Shown here one piece after another: positions 33,138-42,102 of a stretch of DNA of 42,820 bases; position 1 is the first letter of the stretch, and each line of letters begins with the position of its first letter. The DNA comes from CAAGNP01 sp045603545 (GTDB lineage Bacteria > Bacteroidota > Bacteroidia > Bacteroidales > UBA932). Both the position numbers and the translations under genes were made by a program. The stretch spans positions 1-42,820 of the forward strand of contig JAZUMG010000013.1 in NCBI GenBank assembly GCA_045603545.1, read 5' to 3'. The notes under the pieces were generated by a model that worked only from the letters and a program-made list of their open reading frames with translations, was not told the DNA's origin and ran no database searches.

Positions 33138-34133
33138 CTAGACAACAATCCTGTAGGAGTACTTTCCGCCGGCCTGTCCTTTCTCTCTGACTATATCAAA
33201 GTGGTGGGTCCCATCGCCCAGGGAGAGCTCCTCACTGAATCGGTCATATATATTGCGGGCCAGCAGCCCCATGGTCATCCTCATATTTATCTCCACCACC
33301 GGGTTGAATCCCGACTCCACACTATAGAACTGGTCCACCCCTACAAACCCTTCATATCTCCCGCAAGCCCTCTCTTTAAGAAACTGCCTCAACCCTTCGC
33401 GCACCTCATGCAACTGACACAACGGGATCATTTCTGAGAGCCGCCTCTCAATAAATCCATCCGAGGCCAGAACGTTCCCCCTATATGCGCCATTTTCGGT
33501 ATAGAACAATGAATATCCGCAGAATGCAACATCTGCAGCAGTTACCCTGTAGAGCATTGCAAACTCCTCCTGAAGGGTCAATCTCTGCTCAACTATGACA
33601 CATCCGTGCTTGAGAATGAGATTTCTGCACCACCCCTCGTCACTGTGCGAAAGGGTGTCTGCTACCCAACGGATCCCCTTTCCGCTCCCCGAAACCGGGG
33701 CCTTGAGGACCACATTTCTGTGCTTGGAAACAAACCTTTCCACCGCCTCAACAGAAGTGGCAGCTGTCCGATAATCAGGTGATGTCATTGGGGCATCAGC
33801 CCCACGAGAGCAATGGGTATGGATATATTCCAATGCATCAAGGGCAAATCTCCTGTCAGAGAGCTCCGCAATGGTCTCAATCTGCCCGTCATCAGGGAGG
33901 AGTTTCTCAGGATATCCCTCTTTACGCAAACGTTTGCGCAACACAAAATTCCAGCCCCAAGGGAGAATTTTCAGTGGGATCTCCGCCTGCCCATCTGCGT
34001 CACCATCAAGCCCAACCATCCAGCGTGTCAGGTCCGCACAATCCCTCCCAAAGGCAAGAGCACTCTCCGGAGGGACAAAATGGGGATCACCATTTGCCAG
34101 ACACAGGTCATGTTCGGGATTGAAGATATACAT
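33138..34133 (-). CDS. ATP-grasp-like protein of unknown function
   Basis: 331 residues beginning YIFNPEHDLCLANG, a start I recognise from uncharacterised Bacteroidota proteins. The middle reads VVLKAPVSGSGKGIRWV, which fits the glycine-rich nucleotide loop of ATP-grasp ligases, and NPVVEINMRMTMG near the C-terminus fits the metal-binding E-x-N segment. An amide-forming ligase or a relative is therefore likely; no substrate is evident. The ATG directly abuts the stop of the serine hydrolase gene (TAG then ATG), so the two are cotranslated. Confidence 0.75.
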   Translation of the reverse strand: MYIFNPEHDLCLANGDPHFVPPESALAFGRDCADLTRWMVGLDGDADGQAEIPLKILPWGWNFVLRKRLRKEGYPEKLLPDDGQIETIAELSDRRFALDALEYIHTHCSRGADAPMTSPDYRTAATSVEAVERFVSKHRNVVLKAPVSGSGKGIRWVADTLSHSDEGWCRNLILKHGCVIVEQRLTLQEEFAMLYRVTAADVAFCGYSLFYTENGAYRGNVLASDGFIERRLSEMIPLCQLHEVREGLRQFLKERACGRYEGFVGVDQFYSVESGFNPVVEINMRMTMGLLARNIYDRFSEELSLGDGTHHFDIVREKGQAGGKYSYRIVV

Positions 34134-35642
34134 CTACTCGATGGTACAATCAAAGGTCTCCACCTTGTTTTTGAGGTAGTTATTGGAAACAGTCAAAGTC
34201 ACTTTCCCCTTTTTCACTTTGGACAAATCCCAAACCATATATAAAGAAGATACCCAATTCACATAGTGAATATTGACATTAAAACGGTTCTTCTCCCAAC
34301 CGTATGCACCAGAAGCGTAGAATGGCCCTTCAAGCCCCACGTGCCAATCGACCGGATTGATGGAATATGGTGGGAGTCCTGCAATCTTCTCCCTTAACCA
34401 CTTGTTATAACCAAGAGGTTGGGTATAGCGTGTACCGTCTTCCTTGACGATAGTCATCATCATCCCTACAAAACTCTGCGCCAGATATATCTCCTTCCAT
34501 CCGTATCTGTTTGCAGGAACCTTGATGGTCTTCCCTGCCACCTTTCTCAAGAGTGCATCATTTGTCTGTTTCCCCACAGGGAGCTCCAACTGGTAGGATG
34601 AGACCTTTTTCTTCAGAATTTCATAATCCTCACTTGCTGGTAGTGGCTCATCCGATAGTGCCGGGAGGAATTTATTCCAGATAAGGCCCCTCTGTGGTTT
34701 GCCATTTGTAAACGAAGCCTCTGTCAATACTATAACCACATCTTTCTCTGGGACCACTATAACATATTGCCCCAACGCACCATCAGCACGGACAGCCGAA
34801 GGATAAGCACACTGCCAGGTCTGGAAGCCATAACCATAGTCCCCACCATCAGACTGTTTTGCACTCATCTGCTCTATCCACTCACGGGAGATAAGCTGTT
34901 TACCTTCCCATACGCCACCCTGCAGCCACATCTGTCCCACTTTGGCCAGAGATTCACTCTGGATATGGAGTCCCCAGCCCCCTGTATTGACACCTTCGGG
35001 GCTCTCCTCCCAATTGACCTTAGTGATGCCCATTGGGGTAAAGAGCTTCTCTTTGAGATAGTCAAGGGTCTTCATCCCTGTCACCTTCTGTACTATTGCA
35101 GATAGCATGTATGTTACCATCGAGTCATATGCAAAGACCTCACCCGGCTCATTGATGACCTCTTTGGAGAGGAATGTCCTGATCCACTCTGTGCCGCGGC
35201 TCCTCATTGCCCAGTCGGGCTTGATACCTGAGGTCATGGTAAGGAGATCCCTCACTGTCATATCTGCAAGACGTGTTGAGATGGTATCCGGAAGGTAATC
35301 TATAAAGAATGTGGCCACCCTGTCATCCAGACGGAGTCTGTTCTCATCTATGGCAATACCCACAGCCATACTTACAAGCGTTTTTGAACTTGAATATTGT
35401 GTATGCTGATATTCAGGGGCAAAAGGTGCAGGATAAAACTCTCCCACCACCTTTCCATGGCGCATCACTATCACACTATGGATATCTGTCCCTGGCATTG
35501 CGTGGAGCGAATCAAAAAGTTCGATAAGGGCCTTGGAGGGGACACCTTGCTCTTCAGGGGTGCAGCGTGGAAGTTCATTGATCTGGGCACCTGCCACGAG
35601 TGTCAGGGATGCAAAAAACAGGATGGATAAAACTCTTTTCAT
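34134..35642 (-). CDS. secreted serine hydrolase (class C beta-lactamase / esterase fold)
   Basis: Signal peptide LSILFFASLTLVAGAQ (to residue ~20), then a beta-lactamase-fold domain. The SxxK motif is Ser84-Ser-Ser-Lys87 in YSSSKTLVSMA; the second motif appears as YDSMVTYML, a variation of YxN. The family includes carboxylesterases, D-aminopeptidases and penicillin-binding relatives, so real beta-lactamase activity should not be assumed. A C-terminal ~140-residue beta-rich part is extra. It is expressed from a consensus promoter (35667-35697) and coupled to the ATP-grasp-like gene. Confidence 0.88.
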   Translation of the reverse strand: MKRVLSILFFASLTLVAGAQINELPRCTPEEQGVPSKALIELFDSLHAMPGTDIHSVIVMRHGKVVGEFYPAPFAPEYQHTQYSSSKTLVSMAVGIAIDENRLRLDDRVATFFIDYLPDTISTRLADMTVRDLLTMTSGIKPDWAMRSRGTEWIRTFLSKEVINEPGEVFAYDSMVTYMLSAIVQKVTGMKTLDYLKEKLFTPMGITKVNWEESPEGVNTGGWGLHIQSESLAKVGQMWLQGGVWEGKQLISREWIEQMSAKQSDGGDYGYGFQTWQCAYPSAVRADGALGQYVIVVPEKDVVIVLTEASFTNGKPQRGLIWNKFLPALSDEPLPASEDYEILKKKVSSYQLELPVGKQTNDALLRKVAGKTIKVPANRYGWKEIYLAQSFVGMMMTIVKEDGTRYTQPLGYNKWLREKIAGLPPYSINPVDWHVGLEGPFYASGAYGWEKNRFNVNIHYVNWVSSLYMVWDLSKVKKGKVTLTVSNNYLKNKVETFDCTIE

Positions 35643-35666
35643 ATCACAGATTTTATAGATATTCTA

Positions 35667-35697
35667 CAAAGTTATTTAATTTTGTAAAGTAATCAAA
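35667..35697 (-). promoter_or_regulatory. promoter of the serine hydrolase operon
   Basis: On the minus strand TTTG (35694-35697) and TAACTTTG (35667-35674) are 19 nt apart, an exact consensus match, 25 bases from the ATG. Confidence 0.75.
35677..35684 (+). promoter_or_regulatory. -7 box of the plus-strand alpha/beta hydrolase
   Basis: TAATTTTG matches TAnnTTTG, 24 bases before the ATG at 35709. It overlaps the divergent promoter region, so the two genes may compete for polymerase. No clear -33. Confidence 0.45.
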
Positions 35698-35708
35698 AGA
35701 GAATATTT

Positions 35709-36479
35709 ATGAAAAGGATCACTCTGCTTATTGCAATTTTTTTCTCAATTTCCGCTCTTTGGGGACAAGGGAGCTATGAGAGGGGCAAATTTATCTCGCC
35801 CACCACTTCTGACACACTTCTGTACCGTTACCTGACACCGGAGAATATGAAAAAAGGGGAAAAATACCCATTGGTCATCTTCCTGCACGGCTCGGGAGGG
35901 AGGGGGAATGACAATGAGGCCCAGCTATTCCACGGCGGGCAGATGTTCCTTAACCCAGTTTACCGGGAAAAGTATCCTGCGTATGTAGTATTCCCCCAAT
36001 GCCCTGCAGGGGTATCAGGTGCCTATCATAAGCCACTGGAGACATTAAGACCGGACGGCATGCCTGAGAATCCCCCTATTGCACCTATAATGCAGACCCT
36101 CAAGGAGCTCATAGATTCATACATAGCACTCCCATCAGTAGACAGCCGCAGAATCTATATTATGGGCATATCTATGGGAGGAATGGCCACATTTGATATG
36201 GTATGCCGCTTCCCTGACACCTTTGCAGCAGCAATCCCTATTTGCGGCTCGGTCAATCCCAAAAGGCTTATCAGTGCCAAAGATGTAAGTTTCAGGCTAT
36301 TCCACGGCGATGCAGACAAGGCTGTAACCACAGAAGGGTCACGAGAGGCATACAAAGCGCTTCGCGCAATGGGGGCCGATGTGGAGTATATAGAATTTGC
36401 GGGGTGCACCCACAACAGTTGGAACCCCGCATTCAATTACCCGGATTTTATGGAGTGGCTGTTCAAACAGAAAAAATAA
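35709..36479 (+). CDS. secreted alpha/beta hydrolase (esterase/peptidase-like)
   Basis: Signal peptide ITLLIAIFFSISALWGQ followed by an alpha/beta hydrolase of 256 residues. Visible: the oxyanion segment VIFLHGSGGRG, the nucleophile elbow GISMGG (Ser155), the acid near LFHGDADKAV (Asp201/203) and the histidine in GCTHNSW (His235). It resembles exported phospholipase/carboxylesterase and prolyl-oligopeptidase-like enzymes from the same phylum. Substrate unknown. Convergent with the acyl-CoA ligase, 19 bases apart. Confidence 0.85.
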   Translation: MKRITLLIAIFFSISALWGQGSYERGKFISPTTSDTLLYRYLTPENMKKGEKYPLVIFLHGSGGRGNDNEAQLFHGGQMFLNPVYREKYPAYVVFPQCPAGVSGAYHKPLETLRPDGMPENPPIAPIMQTLKELIDSYIALPSVDSRRIYIMGISMGGMATFDMVCRFPDTFAAAIPICGSVNPKRLISAKDVSFRLFHGDADKAVTTEGSREAYKALRAMGADVEYIEFAGCTHNSWNPAFNYPDFMEWLFKQKK

Positions 36480-36498
36480 CGGATGATTATTATACAGC

Positions 36499-38187
36499 CT
36501 ACTTCTTCTCTTGCTTGTTCTTCTCCTCAACAGTAGGAGCTGACTCTTTGTATTTGAACCTTCGGATCTTCTGTGTGGCTGTCTTCTCGAAAGGCTCCTT
36601 CATTACCTCTACAGAGCTCACCTGTGAAGACTTGTTCACGTTCTTGTTGGTAATGCTGAGAATTTTCTCTTTCCATCCGTCAAGTTTTTCGTACAGTCTG
36701 TCTTCAGACTCATTGTCCCACTGGATAAAGTTTTCACTTGGCTGTACCAGTGCTACAAGTTTGCCGTTTCTCTCGACGATGATAGACTCGCTTACACCTT
36801 CGATATTGTTAACCACATTTTCGATCTCCTCAGGGTAGATATTTTCACCTGAAGGGCCAAGAATCATATTGTTGTTACGCCCTTTGATATAGAAACGTCC
36901 CTTTTCATCCTGAACAGCTATATCACTGGTGCGGAACCACCCGTCCTCAGTGAAAACACTTTTGGTACGTACAGGATCTTTATAATAACCAAGCATTACA
37001 TTTGGCCCCAGGGCCACAACCTCACCCTCTCCGGTCTGAGGATCCATATTGTGAAGTTTGAGTTTTACATTATAGACAGGATATCCGAATGAACCTACCT
37101 TTCTCCATCCGTGCATAGAGTATCCAAGTAGCGGAGATGTCTCAGTAAGTCCGTATCCGATAGCGTATGGGAACTTCGCTTTAAGGAGGAATTTCTCCAC
37201 TTCAGGGTCAAGTTTTGCACCTCCGATACCATAGAATGACATATGACCTCCGAAAGTCGCTTTAAGTTTCATCCCTATGATCCAGCACATAAGACCATAC
37301 ATATGCTCATTCATCCAGGTAAGGGTACGGCTGTTCCTGATGGTAGGGAGTACACTCCCCTTATATACCTTCTCGATAATCATAGGTACAGTAAGCATAG
37401 TGGTGGGTTTCACCACCTTAAGTGCTTTAAGGAGCAATGAGGCAACTGGTGGCTTAGGGAGATAATATACTGTAGCACCGCAGTACATAGGGTAAAGCAT
37501 ACAGAGGGTCATCTCCAGTGTATGAGCCATCGGAAGCACCGAGAGCCATCTGTCTTTCGATGTTCTTTTGCAGGAGTGGTAACAGGTTATGACATTGGCA
37601 GTAAGGTTTCTGTGACTCAGCACCACACCTTTTGCACTTCCTGTGGTACCGGATGTATAGATAATGGTAGCAATATCTTCAGGTGTCGGTACAGAAGTCT
37701 TGCCGTCACAAGTGAAGTGCTCATCATCTGACTTCACTATCTCCAATGTATCGATATCTATAATGAGGACCATTTTGTCCTTTACCTCCTCTGACACCTT
37801 GCCAGCCAATCTCTGTGAGACAAATATCGCTTTAGTCTCCGAGTGGTTGATGATATTGGTAACCTCGTTCTGTGAACTGTCAGGAAGAATAGGGATAACT
37901 ATTCTTCCGAAAGGTGCAAGGCTGAAGAAAGCGACTGACCAGTTAGGCATACTCTGCGAAAGGATAGCCACTTTATCACCAGCTCCGATACCGTACTGGG
38001 TTAGCACCTTTGAGAGGCTGTCGCACTTCTCCTTAAAAGAGGCGTATGTATAACCACCTTTTTGGGTATCGTACCACTGGGTGTATTGTTTTTTTGAATA
38101 TACCGTAGTGGCATACTCGTATAGTTTGGCGAGGGTATCAACATACTTTTCCCTCATCTTCTGCATTCTCTTATAAACTTGTAACAT
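36499..38187 (-). CDS. long-chain fatty acid-CoA ligase (AMP-binding)
   Basis: ANL-superfamily adenylating enzyme: activates a fatty acid with ATP, then forms the CoA thioester. The P-loop reads TIIYTSGTTGSAKGVVLSH, followed by YGLTETSPLLGY and the GWFRTSDIAV / IKGRNNNMILGPSGENIYPEEIE hinge region. The start at 38187 (MLQVYKRM) is an ATG; the longer frame needs a TTG that lies upstream of the likely transcription start. 562 residues. The C-terminus is Lys/Glu-rich (VEEKNKQEKK). Divergent from the BASS transporter gene. Confidence 0.9.
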   Translation of the reverse strand: MLQVYKRMQKMREKYVDTLAKLYEYATTVYSKKQYTQWYDTQKGGYTYASFKEKCDSLSKVLTQYGIGAGDKVAILSQSMPNWSVAFFSLAPFGRIVIPILPDSSQNEVTNIINHSETKAIFVSQRLAGKVSEEVKDKMVLIIDIDTLEIVKSDDEHFTCDGKTSVPTPEDIATIIYTSGTTGSAKGVVLSHRNLTANVITCYHSCKRTSKDRWLSVLPMAHTLEMTLCMLYPMYCGATVYYLPKPPVASLLLKALKVVKPTTMLTVPMIIEKVYKGSVLPTIRNSRTLTWMNEHMYGLMCWIIGMKLKATFGGHMSFYGIGGAKLDPEVEKFLLKAKFPYAIGYGLTETSPLLGYSMHGWRKVGSFGYPVYNVKLKLHNMDPQTGEGEVVALGPNVMLGYYKDPVRTKSVFTEDGWFRTSDIAVQDEKGRFYIKGRNNNMILGPSGENIYPEEIENVVNNIEGVSESIIVERNGKLVALVQPSENFIQWDNESEDRLYEKLDGWKEKILSITNKNVNKSSQVSSVEVMKEPFEKTATQKIRRFKYKESAPTVEEKNKQEKK

Positions 38188-38219
38188 AAATAAAAAAGGG
38201 ACAAAAAATTCCAATTATG

Positions 38220-38286
38220 CAAAATTACTTAAATATTCAAGATTACAATCCGATTGTGGCAATATGACCACATTTTATTACTTTTG
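38220..38286. promoter_or_regulatory. divergent promoters with a shared palindrome
   Basis: Minus strand: ATTG (38246-38249), 18 nt, TAATTTTG (38220-38227). Plus strand: ATTG (38253-38256), 22 nt, TACTTTTG (38279-38286). The two -33 elements form the 13-bp palindrome ACAATC-C-GATTGT at 38245-38257, so one bound protein could control both genes. Confidence 0.6.
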
Positions 38287-38308
38287 CACCCCCAAAAATA
38301 TTGAGAAT

Positions 38309-39163
38309 ATGAATACAATCTGGATAGTAATGCCGATCCTCATCATACTGATGTTCCTCCTCGGCACAGACCTTAACCGCAAATCATTTACAGATGTGGC
38401 ACGCAACCCACGTGCAGTGCTTGTGGGGATGATAGGACAACTCATTATACTTCCACTGGTTGCATTTTGCATAGCTTGGGCACTAAAACTTCCTGCAGTA
38501 TACTTCACAGGTGTTGTCCTGATTGCATGCTGCCCGGGGGGAAGCTCTTCAAATGTATTCTCAATGCTGGCAAAAGGGGATGTGGCACTATCGGTCACAC
38601 TTACTGCCATCAGCAGCATAATTACCCTTTTCACCATTCCTGTCATTATGGAATTCGTCTCCAATTTCGTATCGGAACAGACAGGGACTCAGATTGTCCT
38701 CCCTGTAGGGAAGCTGATAGTGCAGAATCTTGTATTGCTCTTTGCCCCCCTTCTGGCGGGCATCGCCTTCAGGCATTTTGCCCCTGAAAAAGCGGCCAAA
38801 GTAAACAAGACCCTAAGCAAAGGTGCCTTCCCGGCACTTATGCTTCTGGCTGCCATATTTTTCCTCCAGTACACAGAAGAGATCATCGCCAATTTTACAG
38901 TTCTCGGCATAGCAATTACAGCCCTCATTCTGGCTGCCATGTTATGCAGCTCCGCCCTTTCAAGAGTAGGGAAATTCAGCACTGCAGTACGAAGAACCAT
39001 AGTGATCGAGGTGGGTATGCAAAATGCTGCTCAAGCCATTGCGATAGCCTCATCACCATTCATATTCAATAGTGGAGAGATGGCAATCCCTGCCATCATC
39101 TATGCACTGATGATGAATGTGATTCTGCTCATCTATGTTTATGTGATTAAAAAAAGATCCTAA
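38309..39163 (+). CDS. bile acid:sodium symporter (BASS) family transporter
   Basis: About nine hydrophobic segments in 284 residues. The family segments LLGTDLNRKSFTDVARNP near the N-terminus, CCPGGSSSNVFSMLAKGDVALSV and EVGMQNAAQAIAIA are easily recognised. Members carry out Na+-coupled uptake of bile acids, pantothenate, 2-keto acids or other organic anions; the substrate is not readable here. The start at 38309 (MNTIWIV) follows the promoter by 22 bases and fits the family. The stop overlaps the convergent menA stop by 4 bases. Confidence 0.9.
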   Translation: MNTIWIVMPILIILMFLLGTDLNRKSFTDVARNPRAVLVGMIGQLIILPLVAFCIAWALKLPAVYFTGVVLIACCPGGSSSNVFSMLAKGDVALSVTLTAISSIITLFTIPVIMEFVSNFVSEQTGTQIVLPVGKLIVQNLVLLFAPLLAGIAFRHFAPEKAAKVNKTLSKGAFPALMLLAAIFFLQYTEEIIANFTVLGIAITALILAAMLCSSALSRVGKFSTAVRRTIVIEVGMQNAAQAIAIASSPFIFNSGEMAIPAIIYALMMNVILLIYVYVIKKRS

Positions 39164-40041
39164 GCAACCATCGACACTCCGGCTGCGACTATCAGCAGCA
39201 AAGAGAAAACAAGAAGATTCTTTGCAGTCCTCCCAAGAACTGGATTAAGGGCTGCACCTCTGCACCTTACCATCTGGCGCCATGTCTGTATGTGGAGAAC
39301 AAGATATACAGCAAGGGGAAGAGCTGCCCAAATGGAGAGTTCCTTCCATACAGGAATCATCACCACCATTGCCAGATTTCCCGCCATCAGGTAGAACCAC
39401 GCCATCACCTTCCTTCCAAAAATGACCACTGTGGTCCTTTTATTGACAGCAGCATCATCTTCCATATCCCTGTAATTGTTGACCACCAGCACATTGGCAG
39501 CCATCAGACCCACAGCAACGGATGCAGGGAGCGATATTTGCCAGCCATACCATCCCCCTGCCTGCAGATAGCAGGTAAGGGTTACCGGGACTATACCGAA
39601 AAAGATTATAACCGCCACATCGCCCAATCCATGATGCGAAAGCGGATATGGTCCTGCACTGTATGCAAGTGCGAAAATACCCACCGAGACACCGACAAGA
39701 ATCAGCCACCAGGGTCCGTACAGAAGCATTGTACACCCGACTGCTGCAGCCAGGGCCAAAGTTAAGAATGTGGCCCTCTTCATGGCACCGGGGGTAATGT
39801 CCCCTTCGGTAACACCGCGGCGGAACCCCTCCCTCCCTTTCCGGTCAAGGCCATTCTTGTAGTCAAAATACTCATTTGCAAAATTTGAAGCTATCTGCGC
39901 GAGTACGGCGAATACCAGACACAAGAGGGCCGGTACCATAGAGAACAATCCGCACAGAAGCATACAACCCATAGCGACAAGCACCCCCGAAATACTCACC
40001 GGGAGTGTTCTCAAACGCATAGCTTCAATCCATTTTTTCAT
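39160..40041 (-). CDS. menA: 1,4-dihydroxy-2-naphthoate polyprenyltransferase
   Basis: UbiA-superfamily membrane prenyltransferase attaching the polyprenyl chain in menaquinone synthesis. The first Asp-rich motif is in ASNFANEYFDYKNGLD (Asn56, Asp60, Asp66), followed by RKGREGFRRGVTEGDI, and the second is YRDMEDD. About eight membrane helices; 293 residues. It lies 6 bases downstream of the TlpA-like gene and ends the PIG-L operon. Menaquinone fits an anaerobic respiratory Bacteroidales. Confidence 0.93.
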   Translation of the reverse strand: MKKWIEAMRLRTLPVSISGVLVAMGCMLLCGLFSMVPALLCLVFAVLAQIASNFANEYFDYKNGLDRKGREGFRRGVTEGDITPGAMKRATFLTLALAAAVGCTMLLYGPWWLILVGVSVGIFALAYSAGPYPLSHHGLGDVAVIIFFGIVPVTLTCYLQAGGWYGWQISLPASVAVGLMAANVLVVNNYRDMEDDAAVNKRTTVVIFGRKVMAWFYLMAGNLAMVVMIPVWKELSIWAALPLAVYLVLHIQTWRQMVRCRGAALNPVLGRTAKNLLVFSLLLIVAAGVSMVA

Positions 40042-40047
40042 AAAGCG

Positions 40048-40569
40048 TTACAATGCCCCCTCTATCATCTTCATAACCTTCTCCATATCCCCCTCTTCAA
40101 ACCCTTTGGAGGCATGGATAAGCTTTCCATCCTTGCCGAACAGATATGCACGGGGAATGGTTATGTCTGCGAACTTGGAATAAACCTCGCGTTTTGGATC
40201 GGGGTACATCAGGAATGAAAACTTCTTGACCTCATTATAATCTTTCAGCTGCTCATCTGTATGCTCACGCCCTACTACCACCAGACGGAAACCCTTCTTG
40301 TTCTTGTACACAGGCCACAACTTCTCCTGCACCGCTGCCAGCTCCTTCTGGCAAGGTCCGCACCATGTGGCAAAGAAGGTCATCAGGACCACCTTCCCTT
40401 TAAGATCTGCAGAGGATAGGTTTCCATGCACATCTGAACTGAGGACGAAATCCGGCATTTGTGTTCCCACCGCCATCTCACGAGACTTCTGGTTTTGTGC
40501 TACTGCATCAAAGACAGAAGCTAAAGAGATTGCACAAAGTGCAACCATAAAGAAAATTGACTTCTTCAT
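40048..40569 (-). CDS. TlpA-like exported thiol-disulfide oxidoreductase
   Basis: Signal peptide (MKKSIFFMVALCAISLA, cleavage near VAQ at 25) and one thioredoxin fold with the active site FFATWCGPC (Cys70, Cys73). AlkhPc-TSA/Redoxin type: PDFVLSSDVHGN and a cis-proline segment TIPRAYLF. 173 residues. Reduces disulfides or matures cytochromes in the periplasm. It lies between the 65-residue protein and menA, 12 and 6 bases away, in the same operon. Confidence 0.9.
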   Translation of the reverse strand: MKKSIFFMVALCAISLASVFDAVAQNQKSREMAVGTQMPDFVLSSDVHGNLSSADLKGKVVLMTFFATWCGPCQKELAAVQEKLWPVYKNKKGFRLVVVGREHTDEQLKDYNEVKKFSFLMYPDPKREVYSKFADITIPRAYLFGKDGKLIHASKGFEEGDMEKVMKMIEGAL

Positions 40570-40581
40570 AATTATCTCATT

Positions 40582-40779
40582 TTAAACTGTTTCTACATAA
40601 AAATTACCCTTATCATCGCGGCAGATGGTATCCCCTTCATTGACATTTACAAACCCTTCCAGGGTCATAAGTGAAAGCATGGAGAACCCCATACAGAAAT
40701 AAGGGGCCAACACCATATCTCCGCAGAACTCTTTCACCTGCGGATAGTTCAGCCCCGTATATAAAATCTTGTTTTGCAT
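40582..40779 (-). CDS. 65-residue conserved-looking protein of unknown function
   Basis: The ATG at 40779 gives MQNKILYTGLNYPQVKEFCG, then a middle with LSLMTLEGFVNVNEGDTICRDDKGNFYV. The pattern of L-T-x-EG, then a GD-x-I, then a KG-FY close resembles small proteins of phages and phage-like regions that end GDYIIRGVKGEFY (from memory). No enzyme motif is visible. It sits neatly in the operon between the PIG-L deacetylase and the TlpA-like gene, with 12 and 25 base gaps, so it is likely expressed. Confidence 0.6.
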   Translation of the reverse strand: MQNKILYTGLNYPQVKEFCGDMVLAPYFCMGFSMLSLMTLEGFVNVNEGDTICRDDKGNFYVETV

Positions 40780-40804
40780 ACTCAATGGTAAAAATTCAGG
40801 CTCA

Positions 40805-41566
40805 CTAAAAATCTATAGAGCCCTTCCCTTTTTTCAGATGGACATACGCCTCAGCATCTGACACCCCTATCTCCCTGCCACGGAACTTGGCCATATTGCC
40901 GTGCCAGTCATCTACCCATCCTGCAGGGTCCTGGCTTACGTGACAGAACAGAGCCTCCCTCTTTTTGTCTGCATAGTCTGAGATATCCACATAGTCTGTA
41001 GGGAAGAATGACTGCGACTGGAGACCGGTCATAGCCTCACCATAATACAATTCAAAAGTGTATCCCAATCTTCTCCATGCATCATATACAAGAGATGCAC
41101 ATACCCTATGGTCGGCGTGTGAATCGATAGGCCAATGGGTAAATACGATATCGGGATTTTCAGCTGCAATAGCCTCTCTCATCTCTACATAACGTTCCTT
41201 GTTAATTTCCGAACTGCCGTCGATCTGGGTAAGGAACACAGCTTTGACACCCAACACCTTACACGCATTTTCAGCCTCCACTTTTCTGATGGCAGCCGCC
41301 TCATCATGAGATTTACCAGGGATACCTGCCTCACCTTTGGTCATATAAATGCTCACAACATTCCAGCCTTCAGCCTTTAGAGCAAGCATTGTCCCGCCAA
41401 AAACAGATTCCGGATCATCTGGATGTGCTCCGACAATCACCGCTGTTCTCTTTTTTGATGCAGATTTCTGTGTATCTTGTGCAAATGCGGGCAGTCCCAC
41501 AACAGAAGCCCCCAATAGGGCAGCCCCCGTCTTTTTGATCATCTCTCTTCTTTTCATAACAGTCAT
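40805..41566 (-). CDS. PIG-L/LmbE family deacetylase with Tat-like signal
   Basis: The N-terminus KRREMIKKTGAALLGASVVG with a following LPAFAQ looks like a twin-arginine signal. The zinc site AHPDDPESVFGG (His48, Asp50, Asp51) and the later HWPIDSHADHRVCA histidines mark the PIG-L family, which deacetylates N-acetylglucosamine-containing lipids, mycothiol or bacillithiol precursors, or antibiotics. The substrate is open. The start could be 41557 (MKRRE) rather than 41566. It heads a minus-strand operon ending in menA. Confidence 0.88.
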   Translation of the reverse strand: MTVMKRREMIKKTGAALLGASVVGLPAFAQDTQKSASKKRTAVIVGAHPDDPESVFGGTMLALKAEGWNVVSIYMTKGEAGIPGKSHDEAAAIRKVEAENACKVLGVKAVFLTQIDGSSEINKERYVEMREAIAAENPDIVFTHWPIDSHADHRVCASLVYDAWRRLGYTFELYYGEAMTGLQSQSFFPTDYVDISDYADKKREALFCHVSQDPAGWVDDWHGNMAKFRGREIGVSDAEAYVHLKKGKGSIDF

Positions 41567-41587
41567 GATTTAGCATTTTATTTGATA

Positions 41588-41619
41588 CAATATTACGGAA
41601 TTTCGGGAGGATATCCAAT
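41588..41619 (-). promoter_or_regulatory. promoter of the PIG-L / menA operon
   Basis: On the minus strand ATTG (41616-41619), 20 nt, TAATATTG (41588-41595): correct spacing, one mismatch in each element, 22 bases before the ATG. Confidence 0.4.
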
Positions 41620-41850
41620 AATTTGTTATCCAATTCTGACTTCATCCCAGAAACAAGTGACACTGTTTTCCTGACACCCCTGTCACCGGCAGGACCAGCT
41701 ACGACTCCTACAATATCAACTTTGACCACAGGGACAGCGGTATCAATATATCATCAGGCTCCCGCAACAACGGATTCAGCATCCGCCCTGTCACCTCCGG
41801 GACAGCACACTGACCCGCCAGACAGGACTAAAGACACACGCCCTATCCAA

Positions 41851-41975
41851 AGGACTAAGAACACTACCATAACACTAAGTAGACTACACTAACACGAAGA
41901 ACACTACCTCAACATTAAGTGGACTACGCTAACACTAAGGACACTGCCCTAACACGAAGGGACTAAGCACGCCAC
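41851..41975. repeat. 40-bp imperfect tandem repeat, three copies
   Basis: The phrase AAGAACACTACC recurs at 41857, 41897 and (as AAGGACACTGCC) 41937, exactly 40 bp apart. Each unit has an internal half with AACACTAAG-like sequence, so the ancestral unit may be ~20 bp. The preceding stretch 41640-41850 shows no gene I can support. Confidence 0.8.
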
Positions 41976-42102
41976 CCCACACTAGAGGCAACTCCAGCAG
42001 GGGTGGTTACGTCTATTCCCCCTCTAAAAACCGTGACTAAGCACATTTTCCACCTTCCAAGGCCCTTTTTGCGTCCAGTCCCTTCGCGGTACACCCGCTA
42101 AC

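Noticed and set aside
41623..41892. 89-codon plus-strand frame in the gap after the PIG-L gene
   Set aside because: Composition is low-complexity Thr/Pro/Ser with no recognisable fold, no promoter box in front, and its end runs into the 40-bp tandem repeat. More likely chance.
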